The translations under genes and the position numbers were made by a program. Below, piece by piece: positions 1-11,690 of a stretch of 64,000 nucleotides of DNA. The notes beneath the pieces are model-generated. The model was not told where the DNA came from and did no database searches. It was given only the letters and a program-made list of their open reading frames with translations. How positions within the stretch are numbered: position 1 is the stretch's first letter; each line of letters begins with the position of its first letter. This DNA is from Nymphaea colorata (taxonomy: Eukaryota > Streptophyta > Magnoliopsida > Nymphaeales > Nymphaeaceae): positions 36,819,115 to 36,883,114 of the forward strand of contig NC_045138.2 in assembly GCF_008831285.2 (NCBI RefSeq). The letters are read 5' to 3'.

Positions 1-3000
1 CACTAGTATCATTTTGCAATTTTTCAGAAAGTCATTCCCTTGGAATTCCTTCACAAAATTCTTTTTCCAGAAAAATGTAAAGAATATCTCAAGACTCCTG
101 AAATTTAAAAGTAGAAAACCTAAGAGAAATCGGGATTCATAAGATTTTTAGCAATTTCATTGAAAAAGAATACACACAATTATTAAATTAGTTTTACAAT
201 ATAAATGAAATGAGAAAGAAAGAAGGCAGATACTGATAACAGTATAGAGACAGATTTTCAAAAAACATAAAAAACATCCAAAAAATACCTCAATTTTTTG
301 CAATACTCAATAACATGATATTTCGACGACATTATCAGGATATTTTCAAATTTTTTGAGATATTTGTTTGCATGGCTACAACACCAGCTTTGGTTGTGTG
401 TCGCTTCTACAGGGAATTGACCAGCACAAAGATTTCAAATGTGCAATGACCAAAAGTAATTTGCACCTTCCACATATCCAACGGTGTACGTCTTGTACTT
501 TCAACAGTAACCAGATGCATGTGTTACTTAATAAAAATATGCAGCTAAAGCCAACTGCATGCTTGTCAACATTGATACTTCATTTGCAAACAAATACAGA
601 GATCGATGTTCATCAAACAGTTCAAAAGGTTGACTACTTGATATAAAGGCAAAACAAGATGGAAATAGATGCAAATATCTTCAAATGACAGTAACTCACA
701 TGTTTGAAAACCCAAACAGTAAACTCCATGCCCAATTGTTTCAACTTTGAAGTAGAGTCACTTCCTGAAAATGAAAAGATATACAATGTGAAGCTATAGA
801 CAACCAGGTAAAAAATCAACTTCAAGAGCACATTTAATAGACATAGGTTTGTACAAACTTGACATCAGAAATTTCTTCTAAACTGAAACTGGATAAATAA
901 GAAAGGTAAATACATTTCCACCACGAAGCATATCACATAGAAACTTTTTACCATGCAATAAGTGATAATGCCTGTGTAACTCCACTGGATGTCTAAGAAG
1001 ATTAATGTTAAAGAAAGGAAACACAGAGAATTTTTCTTAGAATATATGATACATCATTTGAGCTTAGGAGAAGAAACAAGTTCCCAAAACCCATGAATGA
1101 TGTACGCTGTTCCATGTAAGACCTTGTTTTGGATAGCAAAAGAATAAAAATTATTAATATGGAGATGCTTTTCTGATACTGTTGACCCCAACCAACCAAA
1201 GAAATCAGTGAGATGCACTAAAAGTCTGCACTTTGGATATAAACTGTTTATCACAAATGCTGAAGAGAATATTGTGAACATGATCCATTAGCAAGGCAAG
1301 TGTAATGGGTAAAAATACCACGGACATGGGATAAAACTTGTGGAAGAGCATAAATGAATGGAAAAGTGGTAAAATTCTTTTTTTCCAGCTGCATTCTTTT
1401 CAAAGTAGCAAGAAATCTTTATTGGAAAGATTTAGTAACCACACTTGCAAACTGCAAATTATCCAATATGTGCTTCCAAGTTCAACGGGGGTATAAACTA
1501 CAAACATTAATTCTTAAAGAAGAGAAGGATAATCTTGAGAAAAATTTAACTTTTTGAAAAAGTTTGCATGGGATCAAACTGATATATTGATTGTTTATGA
1601 TGGGCGGACAGACATCCAAAGGCATCCACTATCTAACTTTATTGCCCTTGCATATGATGTATCAATGGTGGGTAAAAACACCATTGAGGCATGTTATAGT
1701 ACCTGTGAAAGAGCAGAAATGGAATGAAAAGTAGGAAGTTTTTTTTTTTTTAGTTGCATTCCTTTCAATGTAGCAAGAAACCCTTATTGGAAAGAATTTA
1801 GCAACCTCACTTGCATATTGCAAATTACCTAAACATGTGCCTCCGGGTTCAGAGAGCCTATGAACATCAGTTCTTAAAGATGAGAAGAATGATGTTGAAA
1901 AGAAAAAAACTTTGAAAGAAGTTTGCATGGGATTGAACTGATCTATCAATGATTGAAAGAAACCTAGACTAGAGAGAATTACAAGTTCCCAAAGTGGGAG
2001 AAAAGCCAAAATAATGAAGCAAGTGATAACTAATTTCTAGAAGCTTAACAAAAGGGAAACCTCTAACGCTATATGTTAGACAATAAAACGAGAACTAAGA
2101 AAGATACCAAAAATACAGTTGAAGATGCACTGCAGCGTCAAAGGAAAAGTGTTTGCAGCAGTGATGGAGCGGCAAAAGATGGACAACAGTCTAAGTCTGA
2201 ATGTGGGGTTCACAGGATTAATCCTTGATTCTGGAGGAGTACTTCCACCTGCAACTGTACCTGACGCAACCAGAATTAAAGTGTTACTTGTGTATGAACC
2301 AGAGGAAGAAAAAAACATGCAAATGGAGAACCTTTTCTGGGAACAAGATGACCTGGCCAGTGTCCATGTCATACATGAGAATGATACTTTAAACGGCAGC
2401 CTCACCTCATCCACTATGACGAACAAAGAACAAACATGCATACTTTGTGCACAGCATGGCGAAAAAGGAAAAGGAGCACAGAAAGACAGACAGACTCTTA
2501 CAAATGAAAAGGGAAATTTTTGAAGAGATTTGATTGATCATAACTTCATGTTACAGATACATGAAACAACAAAAGGAAGATCAGCCAAAAACGTGAAGAT
2601 TGGCAATCAAAAATAAGATCCTATAGTGGTTTGTTTAAAATGTGAGAAGGTGTACAGTGAAAAGCCGTCAATTGAACTGGTGAACTTGCTACCAGAGAAG
2701 ATGCAATAGGATTACCATCTTTGACAAGGAAAAGAAAATTCAGAAAGCAGGATCACTGGCAAAGTTCACAAGACAGTAAACCAGAAGCATGAAAGCTGAT
2801 ACTCGAAAAAAGTGAGTTCATGCAACAAAAGGCCGTAATCTACAGTCAAGTGAAGGCATCAAGTACACGGATACTTTCAGAAAGCTAATCAAACATTTTT
2901 TGCTTACCAGTCAAGAGCAAGAAAAGCTTATTGATTAGTTTTGGATCTTCCAGGTTAACTCTAGATGCAAGTTTCTTCAAAAGTTCTTCTCCTCTCTTTA

Positions 3001-5754
3001 TAACCAGCTCTTGACTAGAACATGTCAACCAAACAATAACATGAAACTGAAGCAAATTACAAAATGAAAAGTTCCTACATCAATCATAGAGCTTTAACAC
3101 TAAAGATTAAGATCACAAAAGGTCCAGAACACCTGTCGGCACTCGCAGCCAAATAAAGTGGATAAATTAGCTGAGGATCCAAGTTCAAAGCCTCTATCAC
3201 ATTAAGAATTCCCAACTGCTCAGTGTAAAAAAAGTTAATAAAACAACGCATCAGCATAGTCTCAAGTCTAGATTGTAAAGTGAATAGTGCAAGAAAAATT
3301 TTCTCCAAATATTCTCAATGTTGAAGATAATTACTTATTATCACCTTTCTTGATAAAATTTCATCTCCTTTAAGTGGAAGTTTGCCAGTAACTTGATTGG
3401 TTTGAGCAACTGAAAGACCAGGGGAGGTCCCCTCTCTGTAGAATAAGTGAATGCAGCCATTCATTAATACCACCAAAGTATCCATAAAGTAGTTCTTTAA
3501 AATGATATGCACAACACAGACCCCCCAGAGCTTGGTGATGTAGGCTGGTACAAAACTGTCAGTAAGCAGAACTCAACAAACAACCCTCTGTCATCATCAC
3601 TCCCTAGTTTGTACTTCAAAGCAATGCTTTCTTCAATTTGACATTTATGGCATTCACCAATGACCTAGTAACAAGAAAAATCAAGAGAACGTAAACCATT
3701 TGCAGCAAACAACTAAAGAAAGAAGGAAGGAAGGAGAAAAGATGAGAAAGATGCTTAAGTGACATAGGAGATAAAAGAATAACTGCTTTTAGCTGAAATT
3801 AGTGCACCCCAGCATTGTATAGTGGAACACTAGCCAAGGTTAAGTTGAGAGCAGAAAATACATGAATGACAGAACTCAGCTCAAGAATTGACTTAAGCCA
3901 GTTTTTTATAGGTCCAAAGTCACTTGAAAATCAATTAATGAAAGGTAGGTAGTTGGTCTATCACTCGAGAAGATCTAAGAAGGTGATGAATTCAGTCATG
4001 CAAAGTTTGAGACTCATGCATGCTGACTGAGAATCCAAGGCCACATTGAGTAGAGGCACCAACTAATAAGAATGTTTTTCTAATTTCAGATATCACTCAA
4101 GCAGAACATTCTAGATAGAAATAAAATATCTTCTCTTCCCTCAATAATATATTGGCAATACATAAACAGCAATTCACAATTACAGTTTGTCACAAAGTTC
4201 CAACTAATGAGTATTTTGGTTTCTAGCCCTTTTTCTTCCTCAATATAATATCATAGTCAGTACATAACTCTCTCACATTGTACAGCAAAAATGATTTCCA
4301 CTAGAAACAAAACCAGCACAACAACATGAAATAGACAGCACGAAAATAAGTCCCTTAAACATCATTCAATATTTTAATCCATTTATGCATCACCTTCATA
4401 ACTATTCTTAGTAATATATCTTGATGTTGCGAAGGAAACTTGGAAATATTAGCAATCAACATTGGAGCCATATCTGCTTTCTCCTGCACATGAACAGTTG
4501 CGTAAAGTGAGCAAAGAAGTGTGGTGATATCTGAATCCACGAGACACAAGTATAAATAAGACTTAAAGTAAAATTATGAAAGGGTAGATTTCTTGTGTTG
4601 GACATACCTCTGCGGTCAAGCGATCAAAGGCCATTTCAATATATATCATACAGAAGTTCCTGACTATAAGAGCAGCACCAACTTCCACGTATTCCTTCCA
4701 CAGCTCCATCACTGGTAATCTAATTGACTTTTGATGTTTCACTCGCTTGTTTAAATGAGTCAAAATCTCCATGACCTAGTTTTATGATCCCAGGAGAATG
4801 AACTCTAAATAAGCCCAACAATGTGATGAATAAAATAATATCCCATGCAAATTTTTAGGAGCTACATTTTTCAGCTTTGTGGCTTGTTTTGGCTCGTGAG
4901 CCAGGCTCAAGAAGCGAATGAGACAGCAGAATTACATTAAAGAGTTAACTATGAGGAAACATTCTCTGGTGCTTACTTATTATATAAGGTGATTTATGTA
5001 GAGTCGATTACTTGATGCAAACTACTACAGCGTCAAACAATTTGTTGAACTTGCTTGGTAAATCAGAAGTTACGAATTCAATCTTTTTAGTTATAAAAGC
5101 TAAGGTAGCTAAATTTCATATCAGTATATCACCTTATGGGAACCGAGCTTCTACCCTACATCATAACACCTTCACCGCAACGCGGGATGCCCTAATTAAT
5201 CCACGCTTCTAGAAATGGCCAGAAAGTCGAGAAACCGATCGTAGGAAACCAGGAAACCAAGTGTGCTCAAAAGACCAGGCAAGTGCGGCAAGAATCTGGG
5301 CGGACTCCACAGGAAGACTAACGAACAAAATGAATAGCAGCACCAAAATCTCGTGGAGTGCTGAATTCATATAGCAAGATAAATTCTCAATGCAAGATGT
5401 CGAATCCATATATGGTCTAAGACGAAAGCGAAAAAGCAAGAAACTAATCCGTGGCGAAAGGAATGAATCCATATATGATCTAAGACGAAAGCGAAAAGCA
5501 AGAGACTAATCTGTGGCGAAAGGAATTCCGTGCAAACAAAAACAACTAGCCAGAAGCAGCTTCTTCGGATGCTGTACCTTCTTTCTGATCGCGGGCGAAC
5601 CGGAGGAGAGACTAGAAATGGAATATGGAAGTATCTTGGGGAGCACGGTTTCCAGTTTGGGATCATCTGTGAGAGCCAACCGAGTCAACATTCTGTCCAA
5701 TACCTCCTCCTTCTCCAAGTCGTTGGAGCCAGCAGAGTTCGCGGATTCTTCCAT
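1..5754 (-). CDS. ECM29: ECM29 proteasome adaptor/scaffold, N-terminal 359 codons (partial, 3' part outside window)
   Basis: Exons read on the minus strand: 5578-5754, 4608-4775, 4394-4483, 3522-3664, 3345-3435, 3133-3215, 2908-3014, 2108-2260 and 700-764. All have GT-AG borders and their lengths sum to 1077 nt in one frame. The protein starts MEESANSAGSND and contains EVLDRMLTRLAL, MEILTHLNKRVKHQ, the stretch around residues 101-112 (VRNFCMIYIEMAF), PMLIANISKFPSQHQ, VIGECHKCQ, LGILNVIEAL, VIKRGEELLKKLASR and KQLGMEFTVWVFKH. These match the N-terminal HEAT-repeat solenoid of plant ECM29 (about 1800 aa). ECM29 binds both the 20S core and the 19S cap of the 26S proteasome and acts in its quality control and localisation. 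An in-frame ATG at 5874 would add 40 residues, but homologs begin at the 5754 ATG, so I chose that. No further exon is visible below 700; the gene continues past position 1. Weakest border: the exon 4 donor (GG|GTCTGT). Confidence 0.93.
5402..5526. repeat. 63-bp tandem duplication in ECM29 intron 1
   Basis: Two direct copies of about 63 bp start at 5402 and 5465, each beginning GAATCCATATATG and containing CTAAGACGAAAGCGAAAA and GTGGCGAAAGGAAT. A few substitutions and a 1-bp length change separate them. They lie about 50 bp inside intron 1 from the first-exon donor and were not carried into the upstream ECM29 fragment. Confidence 0.9.
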
Positions 5755-6540
5755 GCTTTCTGGTCCGACCCCGTCCGAATTCCGGCGTAGTCGGAGTTGA
5801 GTCTTGAGTTCCTGCGTCGTCGGGGCACCGGTTTGAAGAACCAAGAATTGATATATAATTCGATCGAAAGGCAAACCGCGTCCCCGTGTCGCTTGCCGTG
5901 TTTGTTAGGCAGGGATCTTGGATCCGAGGACATCCGCTCCACGGGTCTGAGGTCCGACGTTATGGATTTCGTCCACCATGGATTTTATTTATCCCTTCCG
6001 ATATCCACGTCGGACCTGAACCCCCACGATGCATTTAGATTTTAAGGAACCAAGATTTATCCGTAATTCGAGTTAGAGGCTTTCCTTTCCCACTATTTTC
6101 AAGACACGCAGCGTTTACGAGGGCGTGAAAGCGCCGCGCCCTTTGGATCTTTACGCCCCCCTTGAGCTTCTATACAAAACAGCCCAGTTTTATTGTCACG
6201 TCGTATCGAGCGGAGGTGAAACACTTAACAAATAACTTCTTATGGGAAATTTGAGTGCAAAAGAATTAGCAGAAATTGAAGGTCAATTCATTAGCATGTA
6301 AAAATTGAGAAAATTTTGGGGGCAGTATTCACATTTTTTCATATCGAAGGGGCAGTCACGTACATTAGATAACAATTATTTAAAAGCATTAATTTGAAAA
6401 TAAAGCAACCTTGAGGGATCAGCCCTTATCTAGTTCCGCTTCTGTCTTAACACATTAATTTTAGTTGTGGCCATGCGAGGCCTGGGAGCGAAAGCCCTCC
6501 CTCCACCTCTCCTAACACGCGGACGGGCACCTGCATCTGC
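5755..6540. other. ECM29 5' leader and upstream spacer
   Basis: This stretch holds the presumed 5' leader and promoter of ECM29, read leftwards. The part nearest the gene (about 5755-6000) is moderately GC-rich, then a short GC-rich patch near 6110-6160 (GCGCCGCGCCC) gives way to AT-rich sequence. No gene is supported. The segment ends where sequence similar to ECM29 introns and exons begins. Confidence 0.6.
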
Positions 6541-8640
6541 TAAAGATTAAGGTCACAAGAGGTCCAGAACACCAGTCTGCACTCGCAGCCAAATAAAGTG
6601 GATAAATAAGCTAAGGATCCCAGTTTAAAGCCTCTATCACACTAAGAATTCCCAACTGCTCAATGCAAAAAAGTTCATAAAAATAACGTATCAGCTTAGT
6701 CTCAAATCTAGATTGTAAAGTGAATAGGGCAAGAAAAAATTTCTCCACATATTCTCAATGTTGAAAATAATTACTTATTATCACATTTCTTGATAAAAGT
6801 TTATCTCCTTTAAGTGGAAGTTTGCCAGTAACTTGATTGGTTTGAGCAACTGAAAGACCAGGGGAGGTCCCCTCTCTGCAGTCTGCAGAATAAGTGAATG
6901 CAGCCATTCATTAATACCACCAAAGTATCCATGAAGTAGCTCTATAAAATGATAAGCACAACACAGACCCCCTATAGCTTTGTGATGCAGGCTGGTTGAT
7001 ACAAAACTCAATAAGCAGAACTCAAAAAACAACCCTCTGTCATCATCACTCCCTAGTTTGTACTTCAAAGCAATGCTTTCATCAATTTGACATTTATGGC
7101 AATCACCAATAACCTGGTATCAAGAGAACATTACTTGCAGCAAACAGCTAAAAGGAAGGAGAAAAGATGAGAAAGATGTTTAAGTGACATGGGAGACAAA
7201 AATTACTGCTTTTAGCTGAAATTAGTGCACCCCAGCATTATACAGTGGAACATTAGCCAAAGTTAAGTCATGACTAGAAAATACATTAAATAGCAGTTAC
7301 TCAGCTCAACAATTGACTTAAGCTAGATTCTGTAGGTCCAGAGTCACTTGAAAATCAATGAATGGAAGATAGGTAGTTGGTCTATTACTCCAAGACATAT
7401 AAGAAGGTGATGAATTCAGTCATGCAAAGCTACAGCTTCATGCATGCTGACTGACAGTCCAATACCACATTGAGTAGAAGCGCCAACTAATAAGAAATTA
7501 ACAATGTTTTGCTTTCTAATTTCAGATGTCACTCAAGCAGATCATTCTTATTAAATACAAGCAAAATATCTTCTCTTTGCTCAATAATAGTGGCAATACA
7601 CAAACAGCACTTCACTATTACAGTGCGTCATAAAGTTCCAACTAATGACTATTTTGTTATCTAGAACCTAGTCCTTTTTCTTCCTCGATATAATATCATA
7701 GTCAATACATAACCCTTGCACATTGTCCAGCATAAATGATTTCCACTAGAAACAAAGTCAGCACAATGACATGAAATAGATAGCACATTTTTCAAGCCCC
7801 TTAAACATCATTCGATATTTCAATCTATTTGTGTATCTCCTTCACAACTATTCTTAGTAACATATCTTGATGTTGAGAAGGAAACTTAGAAATATTAGCA
7901 ATCAATGTTGGAGCCATATCTGCTTTCTCCTCCACATGAACATTGCCTAAAGTGAGCAAAGACAAATGATGATAGTCTGAATCCACGAGACAAAACTGTA
8001 ATAAGACTAAAGTAAAATCATGAGAGGGTGGATATCTTGTGTTGGACATACCAAGCGATCAAAGGCCATTTCAATATATATCATACAGAAGTTCCTAGCT
8101 ATAAGAGCAGCGCCAACTTCCACGTATTCCTTCCACAGCTCCAACACTGGTAATCTAAATGACTTTTGATGTTCCACTCGCTTGTTTAAACGAGTCAAAA
8201 TCTCCATGACCTAGTTTTATGATCCCAAGACAATTAACTGTAATAAAATAATACTCCATGCAAATTTTTTGGGAGCTGCATTTTTCAGCTTTGTGGCTTG
8301 TTTTGGCTCGTGACACAGGCTCAACAAACGAAGTATGAGACAGCAGATTTACATTAAAGAGCTAACCATGAGGAAACAATCGCTGGTGGTTACTTCTTAT
8401 ACAAGGTCATTTATGTAAGTCGATTACTTTATGCAAACTTCTACATCGTAAAACAATTTGTTGAACTTGCTTGGTAAATCAGAAGTTAAGAATTCAATCC
8501 TTTTAGTTAGAAAAACTAAGGTAGCTAAATTTCATATCACCTTATGGGAACAGAGCTTCTAGCCAACGTCATAACACCTTTACCGCGACGCGGGGTGCCC
8601 TAATTAATCCATGCTTCTAGCAATGGACAGCAAGTCGAAG
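6541..8640 (-). pseudogene. Partial unprocessed ECM29 duplicate (exons 2-6 plus introns)
   Basis: This segment aligns in the same orientation and order with 3101-5230 of ECM29: part of intron 1, exons 2-6 and the introns between them, starting with a shared CGCTTCTAG-type intron 1 motif and ending in intron 6. Introns are kept, so it arose by DNA duplication, not retroposition. By eye, the exon 2 copies (4608-4775 versus 8052-8210) differ by about 7 substitutions plus a 9-nt loss. The copy has no first exon. Exon 2' lost nine bases at its 3' end (three codons), the exon 3' donor changed from GTGATG to GAGATA, and the end of exon 4' has indels that shift its frame. The exon 5' acceptor carries an extra TGCAGACTGCAG-type duplication. 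It lies upstream of ECM29 exon 1, so any transcript from it would read toward the true gene. It is most likely non-functional. Confidence 0.9.
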
Positions 8641-9278
8641 TCTATGTTGTACAATCCACTTTTTTTAGCTTACAAGGAATTCAGCACTTGTCACCCTTAC
8701 AGCTATTGACAGTCGTTTGCTAGGATGTTCTCCTATATGGCTGATCTCATAAAGTGAGGATGTTCATTTAATCAGAAAGAAGTGAATTCAATTAGTGAAC
8801 GAATCGAAAAACCCAGGGACATATACTCGTCGTTATGAATTCAACCTCTACTTGGAAGAAAGTGATAGTCATCCTCGCGTGATTGCATTATTTAGCCAAT
8901 AGATGAGTTTATGCAACTTTGAAAAAAAAAAAGTGTATTCTGTCAAGCCATTCATGCCTGATCTACTATGTTGCTTAATTAAAAGGTTTTCATTGACAAA
9001 TTTAATTCATCTGTAACAGTAAGGTCACTAAAGATATAAATGTTCATGTTCTATAAAGTGGAATGAATATAAAAGAAATAAATTCTCAAAACGATGTCCG
9101 CCAGTTTCCCAGCATAACATTATTTCCTCCTAGAAAAAGTACATAACTCTGCACTATCAATCCTGAACATACATATTCACAAGTACACATACATAAGAAT
9201 AAGATAATGTAGTATATATAATCACAGAAAATAAACCAATAAATATAATAGAAAAAACAAACAAAATAAGCACCAAAT
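8641..9278. other. AT-rich spacer between ECM29 fragment and phytocyanin gene
   Basis: About 640 bases of AT-rich sequence with no supported gene. It should contain the 3' untranslated region of the minus-strand phytocyanin gene near its right end. I see no repeat or mobile-element end here. Confidence 0.5.
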
Positions 9279-11690
9279 TCAGCAAACCCAAATCCCAAAA
9301 ATGCCTAACAGAAGAACCCCCAACCCGGTCGATTTAATGGAGCTGGCACTCGCCCCTGATGTCTGCTTCACATTCTCGGAGGAAGAAGGGACCGGTTTGT
9401 TGAAATTTCCAGGGATATTGGCGGTGTCAGGAGTGGAGGTATCATCATCTTGCTGGGGTTGGGGCGATGGGGAAGATGCATCGACGGGGTTCTTGAGGCT
9501 GTCAGGCAGGCCCTGGCCATGGATGACGTTGATCCTGAACCTCTGCCCGCTCTTGCACTGGTCTCCATCGTAGAAGCTGGAGAAGAAGTAGTTCATGCCC
9601 TCTTTCTTGAGGGGGATTGCGATGCTCCATGGCCCTGCTGCTTGGTTATAGTCTCCTTGGGATGAATATTCTGTGGTGTCTCTCGAGTCTGCATCATTGA
9701 AGTCGCACTTCTTGTATATTGTGAAGTTGTAGGTCTGAACTACGGAGTGGTTGGTATTTGTGTTGAAAACTGCAGGAGAGAGAGAGAGGGATGGTTTAGA
9801 TAGAATCATGTCGAAAACTCCAAAAGATCTCATCATACTATAAAACCTTTGGCTTTTTTCATTTAAATATCATAAATATGTGTCATCAATCCACTCCAAC
9901 ATGGATATATGATACAAAAACAACGGCTGATTTCTCTACTCGGTTAATAATTAAACTCAAGATTTCAAGGTGGTGGACATTGAGAATTTGATGTGCAGAG
10001 TGCATCTACGATTCTATCTCTTGGCGGACTCTACTAGAATTCTAGCAAAACCTACTTGCTGTTTCAGAAATAAACGTCTGTAACATGCTACAGAAAAATC
10101 AAAATACATATACTAAGACAGGAATCTTCTTGTATTTGTCATCATTCACTTGCCCGTCCAAATTCTGTAATGTCGAAATTAAAAGTTCAAAAAAGAATGC
10201 GCTCAATGTCGGTGACTCTGGCCTATTGCCTATTGGCAGGTGAAAGTGGATAGGAACACCACCAGAGCCAACATACACTTCTTAGCTTTTTTATTCTGTA
10301 TCAATGCCATCAGGTTGTCCGTTCCTTTCTGGACAATGGCGAACACATGAATTGAAGTACACCCCCAAGAAATCGATGACAAAAGCTTCACGTCGAAGAA
10401 GAATGATTCCTTGCTTGTGGTTTCTGTCAGGTTGGTGCTGTCCGTCGATTACTATGCACGCCCTTGCTCACTTAGGCAGAAGGGGTCAGAGGCAATTATC
10501 TGCAGCTTGCCAGCTTCCCACACATTTCATGTTAAAGCACCAGGACTTGGAAATTTTTTAGAAAAGAAAATGTTTCAAGTTATTATTCACAATCTAGATA
10601 ATCAATGCCAGCAATGGCTCCGTTTATTCCACCGCAGCAAGGGTGAGGCCAAGGACCTTCAATTTGGAAGATATCGAAGCCATGACACCCGAGTTCATCC
10701 CGTTGCATAACCTGATTACTATCTGCCCAGACCGAGACCACCAGGGCAAACATTCACAGAACTGGATGACTGCAGTTCCGAGCACACCAAGGTCATTGGT
10801 TATTGAGATTCTTACGCGGAAATGGTTGGACAACATGTGAACATCCGTAGAAAATTATTCAAGTGTCTGGCTCTGCCTTGGAGCCGTAGGAGGTTATTCT
10901 GATGGGACGGGAGGATCTAGATTTGATGAACATGTAACGGTTGAGAGTTGTTGGACTGGAAATGGTCCTTGAATCACCAGCTTACAGGTGGCGTCATGAA
11001 GCACATCATGGAAGTTATTTTGGTGTTGGCTTTAGTTACAGATCCAAGAAAGTTGAAGCAACTCAACAAAGAAAGAACAAAAATAACAGAGGAACAGAAG
11101 ACGGAATAAAAAGATAATAAGGGAACTTTTTACATAGTATCACAGAATGCAAATTCATTTCCAATTTTATGCCATTTGTTCAGATAATTGGGTGCATCCA
11201 ATTGAGCACTCCGCCTCAAAGGGTAAGAGCTTCCCTCACAAAATAAACTGTAATTACTGTAAATCATGAAGAGAAACTAAGCGAAATCTGAGCTTGTAAA
11301 CAAGGAATGACAGAAAAGAGCAAAAGCAAAGTCTAAATCTTTCTGCAATTCTTCTGGCGTAGAGAAGTTTGGCAGACAAAAAGCAAACCATCGATTCAGA
11401 GAAAAAGAACGATCGTTGTCCACAGAATTTGTTTCTATGACTTGGCTATAACGGAACAAATTGCTACTACTAGAAAAGAGAAACGTTTCTGATGTCTTAC
11501 TGAGGAAATCTCCCAAAGAGAAGTTTTTGCCGGCTGCCCATTTTTGGTAGTTGATCTTTGAATTCTCAGTGTTGTCGTACCATCCCAAATCATCCCCAAC
11601 CGTGTAATTCGTGTAAGCCTGAGCAGTGGAGGAAGTTAGGAAGACAAGGGGAAGCAGAAGGCAGAGAACAGTTCTGCACTTGCTGTCCAT
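9279..11690 (-). CDS. Early nodulin-like / phytocyanin protein, GPI-anchored type
   Basis: Two exons on the minus strand, 11501-11690 and 9279-9769, join at GATTTCCTCA|TTTTCAAC to give GDFLIFNTNTNHSVVQTYN; the total is 226 aa. Residues 1-25 form a signal peptide (hydrophobic core ending TAQA). A plastocyanin-like domain spans about 27-143, starting YTVGDDLGW. A Ser/Pro/Gln-rich linker follows, then a hydrophobic tail (GLGVLLLGIFGIWVC) typical of a GPI signal. Several N-glycosylation sequons are present (NYT, NFS, NHS, NFT). Of the type-1 copper site, His71 (NHS) remains, but the usual Cys is Ser127/Ser128, the second His is Asp133 and the axial position is Gln139. The structural disulphide pair Cys85/Cys135 is kept. 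I therefore call it an ENODL-type protein without copper, acting as an arabinogalactan-like glycoprotein at the plasma membrane or wall. The 1731-bp intron is long for this family. Confidence 0.9.
9770..11500 (-). other. Phytocyanin gene intron 1
   Basis: This is the single intron of the phytocyanin gene: donor GTAAGA at the right end, acceptor CTCTCTCTCCTGCAG at the left. Its part at about 10200-11020 is less AT-rich than the flanks and has short open frames on both strands, none recognisable. I see no terminal repeats. Confidence 0.6.

Noticed and set aside
2119-2523. Plus-strand open frame of 134 codons
   Set aside because: It is the reverse shadow of ECM29 exon 8 (2108-2260) and adjoining intron.
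5755-5874. In-frame upstream ATG at 5874 for ECM29
   Set aside because: Homologous proteins start at the downstream MEES-type methionine, and the 40 added residues look like translated leader.
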